A stretch of 58,764 nucleotides of DNA, from the NCBI GenBank assembly GCA_934463455.1, contig CAKSJU010000002.1, positions 1 to 58,764 of the forward strand, read 5' to 3'. The stretch is from an uncultured Clostridia bacterium (GTDB taxonomy: Bacteria > Bacillota > Clostridia > UBA1381). Each line of letters begins with the position of its first letter. Within the stretch, counting starts at the first letter, position 1. This document shows, piece after piece, positions 51,488-58,764 of this stretch. The notes under the pieces are model-generated. The model did not search any database. It saw only the letters and a program-made list of their open reading frames with translations, and was not told the DNA's origin. Position numbers and translations under genes: made by a program.

Positions 51488-54400
51488 TTATTTATTTAAA
51501 AACCTCATAACTACCGCCGCTGTTTCGGCACGTGTTGCGGTATCGCCGGAATTGATTGTTTTTTCTGTCTTTCCGGTCAAAATTCCCGCACCTACAGCCC
51601 ATGCAACTGCCGTGATTGCATATTCCGAAATGTTCTCATAATCCTCGTAGGAAAGTATATTCGTGTTTTCCCCTGCCGAAGTATCATAGCCTTTCATTTT
51701 AGCATACCGATACATTATTACCGCCATTTGTTCACGGGTAATATTTTCGTTCGGAGCAAATTCATTTTCCGAAATACCGCTGACAATTCCCTTTTCTGCT
51801 GCCCATGCAACAGCTTTTGCATACCATGCGTTATCCTCCACATCGCTAAAGCCGCATTTTACGGCTTCCGGCTCTTTTTCCGCTCTGTAAAGGACTGTTA
51901 CGAACATTGCCCTTGTTAGATTTTCTTCGGGTGCAAATTCTTCTTCCGTTACACCCTTAAAGAGGTTATTTTTGCACACATATTCAACAGCATTATAATA
52001 CCATGCGTCTTTTAAAACATCTTTGTATATGTTTTCCCATGCGGTATTTGTCGGCTGCACTGCGGGTGTTGAATTGCTCTTAGACGAACTTCCTCCGCCG
52101 GACATACCTCCGCCGCCTCCGGACAAGCTGCCTCCGCCTTGCTCCTGTTCATAATCCGCAGTATACAAAAATTCCACCTTATCGCCGTCACCAAGCACAC
52201 AATCGGTAATTCCCGACGACGGAAGCTCACCGTTTACATAGTATAACCAACCGCTTGATTTACCTTTATCAAACTCCGATAAAGTTTCTCCGTTATAGCT
52301 CATAGACTTAACATAGCCTTTTTCAAGTCCCGATACCTCAATATTATTTGTCTCGGCAACATTTTTCAAAAGGTGATAAGCCGTTGAGCCTTCCTTTATC
52401 TCGACCGTACCGCTGTACCAAATATTATTCAACGCTTTAATATCAATATCCACGTTTATGCTGCCCGCCGATTCCGAAGGCTCTTGCGGCAGTTCAACAC
52501 TTCCCGTTCCTGTTGCACGCACAGGTGTTTTTTTAATCGGTGTGACTTCCTTAGAAGCAGTATTAAACGCATATATGTTATATGCCTTTTTTCCGCCCTT
52601 TTCAAACGCTTCGAGAGCAGTAATACCTCTAAAACCCTGCTCCGTTGCCATAGCGGAATATTTTTCTCCCGTGCTGCCCGAAATGTACGCACTTACAAAA
52701 CCGTTTTTCGCACTGTTTACGTAAAGCATCGGTGCATCGGCAAGCGCACATCCGTTTTTGATAAATCGGCTGTCGGAAGACGGATCTATACCCAATGCCA
52801 GCAATCCCGCTATTACCATTGCGTCGGAATTTATATTTCCGTAGGAGCCGTTTGCTCCCAATGCTGCGGAAAGTCCGTCAATTGCATTATCGGCAAAGCT
52901 CTTTACCTTTGTTTTTATTCCGTAAGAATCATTTTCCGCAAGATAAAATCTTGCAATTGCTGCCAAAGCCGTACCGGTTGTATCCGGGTCGGAAAAGGTG
53001 TTAAGTCCGTAAGTATAGCTGAACAAACCGTCTTCTTTTTGATTTCTTATCAGAATGTTCACAAGGTTTTCAATTTGGGCATTTGTAAGGCTTACATTGC
53101 CCTGCATATCTGCCAAAAGTGCCCATACCGCAGCGGTATAATCCGCTCCGAAGTTTTCTCTTCTCAAAAGCTCCGCATTATTTATGCAGGTATTTGAGTT
53201 TACGGGATACAGCTTCGTTGTGTCAACTCCGATCGCTCCCATTATTATTTCCGCTTTTGCTCTGTCAGTAGGCAAGGTATAGCTTTTATTCAAGCCGTCA
53301 ATTGCAACATTTAAATAATTCTGCTTTGCAGCCTCAGATATTTTGGGCATATCCTCGGTATTTTTCATAGCATTATATGCTGCCATATCAAATACTACCC
53401 ATTCGTCCGGAAGAGCTTTTGAGGCGTACAAGCGTGCAATATTCTCAGTCAAATCCGCTCTTGATGATTTTTCCGGATTAATAATAACCGTCACATCACG
53501 TCTTATCATTCCGCCGTTTCCGACAAACAAAAGAGTAACCGTTTCAACAACCGCCGCGCCGCTGTCATTTTTCTTTTTAAGCTTTACGGTGCCGTTTCCC
53601 AGACGTGTAAGATAGCTTTCTTCATCTGTTTGAACACAGCTTACCGCAATATCGCTGTCTGCAGTCATTCCGTCTTTTACAAATCCAAAGCAATCTCCTG
53701 CTTCCGCATCGGAAGGAATTGTAAGGACGTCTTTATATTTTTGCGTTTCCTCTGTCAGTTTTGAATCGTTCTCAGGCATATTTACCGAAATTGGATACGG
53801 ATAACCCGAATTTATGCTGTCATCCCTTTGCCATACGTTCCTGCCGTTATCGAGCAATTCCTTAAATGAATCTGTTTTCATTTCTTCGGCTGTTTTTTGT
53901 GTAACATATTTATTGTTTGCCGAAACAGTATAACAATTTGTCACATAGCTGCGTGACATGCTGTCTTTGCCGTATATTGCATATGCTCCCTGTACACCGC
54001 TGATGTTTCCTGCATTATAGCAGGATTTAAAGTACGGGTGCATATCTCCCTGCGCCGAGCCCGGGTCACCGCATATGCCTGCCGCAATGTTCGCACCGGT
54101 AACATCGGCAAAATTCGCACAATTTTCAAACTGAACACAGTTTTTGCTGAATCCGACAATTCCTCCGGCTGTTCCCTCGCTTGATATGCTCTTGTCTTCA
54201 CCGGACATGAAAATTACGCCTTTATTAATACAATTGATAAATTTAACGGTATTGTCGTCATTTCCGTAGCCTATATCACTGCTCTTTCTGCACTTACCGA
54301 CAATTCCTCCGACAGAAACTCCCGCCTTTGCCGAAATCAAAGCGGCATTTGCACAGTTTTCAACCACGGTATTTCCAACAGCGCTGCCTGCAATTCCGCC

Positions 54401-56455
54401 TGCATAGCCCGATGTTTCACTGCAATATACTTCGCCCTCAACCGTAAGATTTTTAACTGTTGCATCATCCAAGCAGCCGAAAAGTCCGTAATACGCGTAT
54501 ACGCTGTTATCTTTATCGGACACGTTCATTCCGCTTATTTTGTGACCGTTTCCGTCAAAGCTTCCCTTAAATGCCGCAACAAAGGTTTTTCCGATTGGCG
54601 TCCATGTCATATATCCCAAATCTACGTCATTATCCAGAATATAGCTTGCCGAAGCATAGTTTTCAGCACTTTCGTTAACCTTTTGCGCTGCAAATGCCAA
54701 ATCGCATCCCGATTTAATTTTGTATGGGTTTTCTTTCGTTCCTTCTCCCTCAAGTGTTTCGGAAAGCGTTCCGTCCCAGCTGTTTCCCGAAACAAGCGTT
54801 ACGGTTATATTGTCCGTTCCCGGTATTGCCAATGTTCCGTTTTTGGTCTTGTATCCTTCAGCCGTAATTCTATAGTCATACGAGCCTTCGGGCAATAAAT
54901 ACACTCCGTTTTCTCCCTGCATTTCTCTTTTATCACCGTCGGCACGCGTCAAGGTTATTGCTGCTGCGGCTGACGTTGGATATACACGGAAAGTAAGCTC
55001 GTGTCTTTCGCTTTCTTCAAGAACAATTGTTTCGGTTTTATCCTCGGACAATGATAAAACTCCCGATTTTGTCTTATATCCGAAATCGGATACTTCATAG
55101 TAGTATTCACCTTTTGTAAGAATGTATTTTCCGTTTTCCGCAATGAGCTTTTCTCCCGATGAATCGGTACCTCTGTATAAAACCGTCTCCGCAGTTTCGG
55201 GAGTTATGTCAAAGGTTAATTCGTAGGTCTTGGCTGTCAATTCGACCTTTAAAGTTTTATCCACTCTTCCCATATTAACCGTAACTGTTTTCGGTGAATG
55301 TTCTTCGTCTCCTTCTTTCGGAACGACATTAAGAGTATATTTTCCGCATGCAAGAATTGCCGAATATGCTCCGCCGCTCCCGTCAAGAGTACATTCCGCC
55401 CCCTGCCAGTCGGTAAGAGTAACCGCCGCATCCTGCGGTATTACCGTCAGGGAAAGCTTTTTGTTTCCTCCCATATTTACATACCACGCCGGGTAAGGAT
55501 AGCCATCCTTTTGCAGAAATTTCTCTCCCATATCAAGTACGGCAAAATCCACAGTTTTTATTTCTGTTGGAGTGCCGTCCGAATCTGTCGAAAAGCACTT
55601 AAAAGGATTATATGTACTCCCTTTGTTTTTATCGCCGTCATAATAGCATCCTGCGGCGCTTATTGTCGGATATGCGCGCGAGCTTGAAACCGCAAAACCG
55701 TATTTATCTCTTCCCGTAACCTTTCCCGCAAAATAACAATTTTCGAATTGAATATCATTATTGCTTCCGTTTATAACTCCGATAAATCCGCCCGCTTTAC
55801 CGCTGTATGATGCTTTTGCCGTTACATCACCAAGCACTGCGGAATTTGTGATTTTCGCTTTGTAGGCATAAATATAACCGATAAATCCGCCGGCATAATA
55901 ATTTCCCGTGACAGCCGCCGTACTGAAGCATCCGTCAATTTTTACGGTACTGTTTGTCGCATTTCCGACCAAAGCACCTGCTGCCGTCGAGTTTCCGCCT
56001 TTTTGTGCATCAATTGTGCCGCCGATTACCGCACAATTTGTAAATGTCGCTTCATTCGATACACTCCCGGCAATGGCAGCAGCACCCTTCCCGCTCATGC
56101 TTGTAAGCTTGATTTCGGGATTTTTAACTACAACATCGGATACCGTTCCGTCAAGCTTTGCAATCAGCGCGGCATTTGATATATCCGAAACGGTGAGATT
56201 TGAAATTATGTATCCGTTTCCGGCAAAATCTCCCTCAAGTGATTTTATCGGTTCTGCTTCAACATCTGACATATCTATGTCGGACAAAAGTTCAATCTTT
56301 CCCTTTATATCCTTTCCGCCAAGTTGTGCAAGCTCATTCGGCGTTGATATTTCATATACCGAAACTTCTTCCGCAAAAGACGGAATTGTTATACCGGCAG
56401 ATAAAATCGCCGTTGTCAACAGTATTGACATTCCTTTAAAAAATCGTGATTTCAT
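51488..56455 (-). CDS. SLH-anchored surface protein with transcobalamin-like domains
   Basis: About 1655 residues. Order: signal peptide (MKSRFFKGMSILLTTAI, cleavage near SFA-EE); GLUG-type beta-helix repeats (about 30-310); three PEGA-like repeats (about 340-560); a second GLUG block (about 575-900); an alpha/alpha-barrel of prenyltransferase/squalene-cyclase type (about 1090-1320, NQKEDGLFSYTYG, DPDTTGTALAAIARF); a DUF4430 domain (about 1390-1480, SGWLYYVNGELPSSG); a Gly/Ser linker; and three SLH repeats (about 1510-1655, AWYYNAVEYVCKNNLFKGV, AWYAKAVAWAAEKGIVSG) that bind cell-wall polymers. Alpha-barrel plus DUF4430 is the layout of human intrinsic factor and transcobalamin. With the cobalamin riboswitch in its leader, it most likely captures B12 at the cell surface. 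ATG 56455 has AAAGGAAG. Confidence 0.88.
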   Translation of the reverse strand: MKSRFFKGMSILLTTAILSAGITIPSFAEEVSVYEISTPNELAQLGGKDIKGKIELLSDIDMSDVEAEPIKSLEGDFAGNGYIISNLTVSDISNAALIAKLDGTVSDVVVKNPEIKLTSMSGKGAAAIAGSVSNEATFTNCAVIGGTIDAQKGGNSTAAGALVGNATNSTVKIDGCFSTAAVTGNYYAGGFIGYIYAYKAKITNSAVLGDVTAKASYSGKAGGFIGVINGSNNDIQFENCYFAGKVTGRDKYGFAVSSSRAYPTISAAGCYYDGDKNKGSTYNPFKCFSTDSDGTPTEIKTVDFAVLDMGEKFLQKDGYPYPAWYVNMGGNKKLSLTVIPQDAAVTLTDWQGAECTLDGSGGAYSAILACGKYTLNVVPKEGDEEHSPKTVTVNMGRVDKTLKVELTAKTYELTFDITPETAETVLYRGTDSSGEKLIAENGKYILTKGEYYYEVSDFGYKTKSGVLSLSEDKTETIVLEESERHELTFRVYPTSAAAAITLTRADGDKREMQGENGVYLLPEGSYDYRITAEGYKTKNGTLAIPGTDNITVTLVSGNSWDGTLSETLEGEGTKENPYKIKSGCDLAFAAQKVNESAENYASASYILDNDVDLGYMTWTPIGKTFVAAFKGSFDGNGHKISGMNVSDKDNSVYAYYGLFGCLDDATVKNLTVEGEVYCSETSGYAGGIAGSAVGNTVVENCANAALISAKAGVSVGGIVGKCRKSSDIGYGNDDNTVKFINCINKGVIFMSGEDKSISSEGTAGGIVGFSKNCVQFENCANFADVTGANIAAGICGDPGSAQGDMHPYFKSCYNAGNISGVQGAYAIYGKDSMSRSYVTNCYTVSANNKYVTQKTAEEMKTDSFKELLDNGRNVWQRDDSINSGYPYPISVNMPENDSKLTEETQKYKDVLTIPSDAEAGDCFGFVKDGMTADSDIAVSCVQTDEESYLTRLGNGTVKLKKKNDSGAAVVETVTLLFVGNGGMIRRDVTVIINPEKSSRADLTENIARLYASKALPDEWVVFDMAAYNAMKNTEDMPKISEAAKQNYLNVAIDGLNKSYTLPTDRAKAEIIMGAIGVDTTKLYPVNSNTCINNAELLRRENFGADYTAAVWALLADMQGNVSLTNAQIENLVNILIRNQKEDGLFSYTYGLNTFSDPDTTGTALAAIARFYLAENDSYGIKTKVKSFADNAIDGLSAALGANGSYGNINSDAMVIAGLLALGIDPSSDSRFIKNGCALADAPMLYVNSAKNGFVSAYISGSTGEKYSAMATEQGFRGITALEAFEKGGKKAYNIYAFNTASKEVTPIKKTPVRATGTGSVELPQEPSESAGSINVDIDIKALNNIWYSGTVEIKEGSTAYHLLKNVAETNNIEVSGLEKGYVKSMSYNGETLSEFDKGKSSGWLYYVNGELPSSGITDCVLGDGDKVEFLYTADYEQEQGGGSLSGGGGGMSGGGSSSKSNSTPAVQPTNTAWENIYKDVLKDAWYYNAVEYVCKNNLFKGVTEEEFAPEENLTRAMFVTVLYRAEKEPEAVKCGFSDVEDNAWYAKAVAWAAEKGIVSGISENEFAPNENITREQMAVIMYRYAKMKGYDTSAGENTNILSYEDYENISEYAITAVAWAVGAGILTGKTEKTINSGDTATRAETAAVVMRFLNK

Positions 56456-56527
56456 TTTTATTGTTCTTCCTTTCGTGTCTGTTTTAAGATACATTTAACT
56501 TTTTATTAACTCCTCCCTTGCGGCAAC

Positions 56528-56554
56528 AAAAAAAGCCGCGGCATTTTAGCCGCC
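56528..56554 (-). terminator. Riboswitch-controlled terminator
   Basis: Minus strand: stem GCGGC-taaaat-GCCGC followed by GGCTTTTTTTG, 75 bp before the SLH start codon. A preceding GCCG...CGGC segment could form the alternative, antiterminating pairing. This is the likely expression platform of the cobalamin riboswitch. Confidence 0.65.
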
Positions 56555-56699
56555 TTATACGGCAGCCGACCACAGCAGAGTTTTCCCGTGTCAGTATCAC
56601 AAATTTCCGCGCAAAGAACAAGCCCTTAATATCAGGTTAAGCGCATCAAAACTATTGTCTCCGATATTATATCGGCTTTTAACCGCATATAACTTAGGC

Positions 56700-56985
56700 G
56701 ACAACATCAAAGCAGGTCTTCTGACTTCACTTCTACTTCGTTTTTATACTCTGCCTTCTCAGTTTCCCAATGACCGGCTTTCGCCGACGAGAATAAAAAC
56801 CTTCGCAAGCACACAGCGACTGTTCACCGTCCGGGATTCACACCCGATTCCCTTTTCACCTATCATACCTTTTTGTGCGGCATGAAAGACACTTTGTGTG
56901 ATTATTTAATTTTTAAATCGGAACAATCTCCCCTCTTTGCCAACAGCCTCAGGCAGATTGTACTGTGCAGGAAGCGACACCTACA
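56700..56985 (-). ncRNA. Cobalamin riboswitch
   Basis: On the minus strand, reading from about 56985: GTAGGTGTC, a 100-base insert, then AAAAGGGAATCGGGTGTGAA and TCCCGG, ACAGTCGCTGT, CATTGGGAAACTGAGAAGGC, and finally the diagnostic GTCAGAAGACCTGC (about 56725-56712). These are the conserved pieces of the B12-binding RNA in order. It should switch off the SLH protein gene when cobalamin is plentiful. The insert between the first box and the core is long for the class. Confidence 0.88.
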
Positions 56986-56999
56986 CACGGATCATATAC

Positions 57000-57028
57000 A
57001 GTATAACACAAAATCCAATATCTTGCAA
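57000..57028 (-). promoter_or_regulatory. Promoter of the riboswitch/SLH transcript
   Basis: Minus strand: -35 TTGCAA (57028-57023), 17-bp spacer, -10 TATACT (57005-57000). Transcription would start just before the first riboswitch box. Confidence 0.65.
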
Positions 57029-57134
57029 TATATAAAACAAACAATTTTAATAATCACCTATTTTGATAAGTTTACATAATATATATCAGGCATGCGTGTA
57101 ATAATCATCATGCAGCCGAAAGGAGCAATGTAAA

Positions 57135-58211
57135 TTGATTACTTTAAGCTTATGTATGATTGTTAAAAATGAAGAGGAAACTCTCGCACGCTGCTTAGAC
57201 AGCATTAAAGACGCTGTCGACGAAATAATTATTGCAGACACAGGCTCAACCGATTCTACGGTTGAAATCGCAAAAAGCTATACCGATAAGGTATATCATT
57301 TTGATTGGATTTACGATTTTTCCGCCGCACGTAATTTTTCTTTTTCAAAAGCTTCATCCGATTACTGTATGTGGCTGGATGCCGATGATATTATCGAAAA
57401 AAATGATTTGTTACTTCTAAAAAAGCTGAAAAAAGAGCTTTCTACCGATACAGACATTGTAATGATGCCTTATAACACTTCATTTGATAAATTCGGAAAT
57501 GTTATTTTTTCTTATTATCGTGAAAGAATTATAAAAAACAATCCTGCGTACAAATGGAGCGGGAAAGTTCATGAAGCGATTACTCCCATCGGAAATGTAA
57601 TATATTACGACGCGGCTGTAACCCATAAAAAAGAAAAAGCACCCGATACGGACAGAAACTTAAAGATATACGAAAAAATGCTTGAAAAAAAGGAATTTTT
57701 TTCTCCGCGCGATAAATTCTACTATGCACGAGAGCTTTATTATCATAAACGCTTTGACGAGGCAATTTCGGCTTTTACAGACTTTCTTTCGGAAAAATCC
57801 GCATGGATTGAGAATAAAATCGACGCCTGTCTCATTCTTGCGGATTGTTATATCGAAAAAAAGGACAGCGTATCCGCCATATCCGCGCTTTCCGAAAGTC
57901 TGACATTTGACGCCCCCCGCGCCGAGATTTGTTGCAAAATAGGTGAAATCATGCTTGATAATAAAAATTATCTCGGTGCAATTTTTTGGTTTAAATCAGC
58001 TCTTAATTCCGATGAACACAAAAAAAGCGGCGGATTTTCACTGCCGGATTGCCGTGGTTTTTTACCGGCAATTTGGCTGTCGGTATGTTATGACCGTCTT
58101 TCGGAATACAAAAAAGCCTGCGAATACAATAATTTAGCGTTATCGTTTAAGCCTCAATCAGAGGCAGCTTTATCCAACAAAAGATATTTTGAAAGCATTG
58201 GTTACAAATAA
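57135..58211 (+). CDS. Family 2 glycosyltransferase with TPR-like tail
   Basis: 358 residues. The GT-A domain (about 1-180) starts LSLCMIVKNEEETLARCLDS, with IIIADTGSTDSTVEIA and the metal-binding DxD in MWLDADDII (about 82-85). The C-terminal half has tetratricopeptide-like helix pairs (YYARELYYHKRFDEAISAFT; AIFWFKSALNSDEH). Cytoplasmic. Related enzymes transfer a sugar to a protein or peptide acceptor. Start TTG 57135 has AAAGGAG. It lies 32 bp upstream of a Thr-rich collagen-like gene, the likely acceptor, as with the glycosylated exosporium collagen-like proteins of clostridia. Confidence 0.88.
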   Translation: MITLSLCMIVKNEEETLARCLDSIKDAVDEIIIADTGSTDSTVEIAKSYTDKVYHFDWIYDFSAARNFSFSKASSDYCMWLDADDIIEKNDLLLLKKLKKELSTDTDIVMMPYNTSFDKFGNVIFSYYRERIIKNNPAYKWSGKVHEAITPIGNVIYYDAAVTHKKEKAPDTDRNLKIYEKMLEKKEFFSPRDKFYYARELYYHKRFDEAISAFTDFLSEKSAWIENKIDACLILADCYIEKKDSVSAISALSESLTFDAPRAEICCKIGEIMLDNKNYLGAIFWFKSALNSDEHKKSGGFSLPDCRGFLPAIWLSVCYDRLSEYKKACEYNNLALSFKPQSEAALSNKRYFESIGYK

Positions 58212-58243
58212 AATTCAGCTTTATTTTTGAAAGGAGCGAATTT

Positions 58244-58764
58244 ATGCACTACAAAAATGAGATATTCAATACCGAAGAACTTCAAGCTACCAACAGATGC
58301 GGCGGATGCGGATGTATTTGCTGCCGCGGACCTGCAGGTCCTACAGGCGCAACAGGTCCGACCGGACCTACAGGTCTTACAGGTTTAACCGGGTATACCG
58401 GACCGACAGGCGCTACAGGTCCTACAGGCGCAACGGGCGCAACAGGTCCGACCGGTGCTACAGGTGCAGCAGGTGCTAACGGTGCAACAGGCGCGACAGG
58501 TCCGACCGGTGCAGCAGGCACTAACGGTGCAACGGGCGCGACAGGTCCGACAGGCGCGACAGGTGCTAACGGCGCAACAGGCGCAACAGGTCCGACCGGT
58601 GCTACAGGTGCAGCAGGTGCTAACGGTGCAACAGGCGCAACAGGTCCGACCGGTGCAGCAGGTGCTAACGGCGCAATCGGGCCAACGGGTGCTACAGGTC
58701 CTACCGGCGCTACAGGTGCTACAGGAGTAGCATCTACAAATGCTTATGCTTCATATGCAAATCT
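58244..58764 (+). CDS. Collagen-like (GXT repeat) exosporium-type protein, cut by window end
   Basis: Starts at ATG 58244 (GAAAGGAG seven bases upstream) and is open to the end of the window (173 codons, no stop). The N-terminus (MHYKNEIFNTEELQATNRCG) leads into a cysteine cluster (CGGCGCICC) and then uninterrupted Gly-x-y triplets, mostly GAT, GPT, GAA and GAN. Thr in the third position is typical of BclA-like spore filament proteins and is a glycosylation acceptor. The last visible residues (GVASTNAYASYAN) begin the globular C-terminal part. The repeated DNA (GGTGCTACAGGTGCAGCAGG-type units) could change length by slippage. Confidence 0.88.
   Translation, partial: MHYKNEIFNTEELQATNRCGGCGCICCRGPAGPTGATGPTGPTGLTGLTGYTGPTGATGPTGATGATGPTGATGAAGANGATGATGPTGAAGTNGATGATGPTGATGANGATGATGPTGATGAAGANGATGATGPTGAAGANGAIGPTGATGPTGATGATGVASTNAYASYAN

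Noticed and set aside
52484..53197. 237-codon plus-strand frame opposite the SLH gene
   Set aside because: It is antisense to the transcobalamin-like domains of the 1655-residue protein, has no ribosome site, and its composition follows the complement of the real gene.
58282..58730. Other-frame and antisense open frames in the collagen-like gene (Pro/Val- or Gln/Val-rich)
   Set aside because: They are by-products of the triplet-periodic DNA repeats; only the frame from ATG 58244 has a ribosome site and a sensible N-terminus.
58300..58740. Regular repeats that might look like a CRISPR array
   Set aside because: The period is 9 to 27 bases and continuous, with no spacers, and it is read in frame as Gly-x-y triplets. 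No cas gene is present anywhere in the window.

Overview
The window looks like an AT-rich chromosome segment of an anaerobic, endospore-forming clostridial Firmicute, probably from the gut. The grounds are glycyl-radical enzymes with a radical-SAM activase, reverse rubrerythrin next to a PerR-type regulator, an S-layer (SLH) protein, a collagen-like exosporium-type protein and strong GGAGG ribosome binding sites. I cannot name the genus.

Left arm, 1-14.4 kb. An IS4-type transposase and broken genes (alpha/beta-hydrolase fragment, serine hydrolase remnant with a 177-bp duplication, glycyl-radical enzyme fragment) lie beside a catabolic locus. That locus is an AraC regulator divergent from a glycyl-radical enzyme of unknown substrate, an aldo/keto reductase and an activase. 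Then come Fic, PNPOx-like, MmcQ/YjbR, LURP-one-like and AAA/DUF4143 genes, and a 400-bp block of nested inverted repeats.

Middle, 14.48-44.72 kb. This is an array of three different integrative elements placed head to tail in the 3' end of the reverse rubrerythrin gene. Four direct copies of the last rubrerythrin codons mark the boundaries (14481, 32195, 37401, 44663). Element A (17.7 kb) has an integrase, serine resolvase, DinJ/YoeB-type toxin-antitoxin, an amidoligase/GGCT pair, a secreted LRR-Big2 protein, a DUF927 helicase and a 784-residue protein of unknown function. Element B (5.2 kb) has an integrase, a Rep-like protein, small membrane proteins and a resolvase; two of its small genes contain in-frame TAG codons. 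Element C (7.2 kb) has an integrase, excisionase-like protein, two regulators, a second tyrosine recombinase, a RepL-like protein and a palindrome-rich non-coding tract. I found no relaxase, capsid or terminase, so these look like phage-satellite or integrative-plasmid elements. Each insertion restores the rubrerythrin C-terminus and supplies a terminator.

Right arm, 44.7-58.76 kb. Reverse rubrerythrin and PerR (with a Fur/Per box) are followed by an AraC regulator divergent from a sugar kinase-aldolase fusion and a sialidase-fold protein. Then come four tRNAs (Pro-Val-Thr-Tyr), an autoregulated XRE/membrane-protein pair, and a 1655-residue SLH surface protein with transcobalamin-like modules behind a cobalamin riboswitch. 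The window ends with a glycosyltransferase and the start of a collagen-like gene cut by the window edge.
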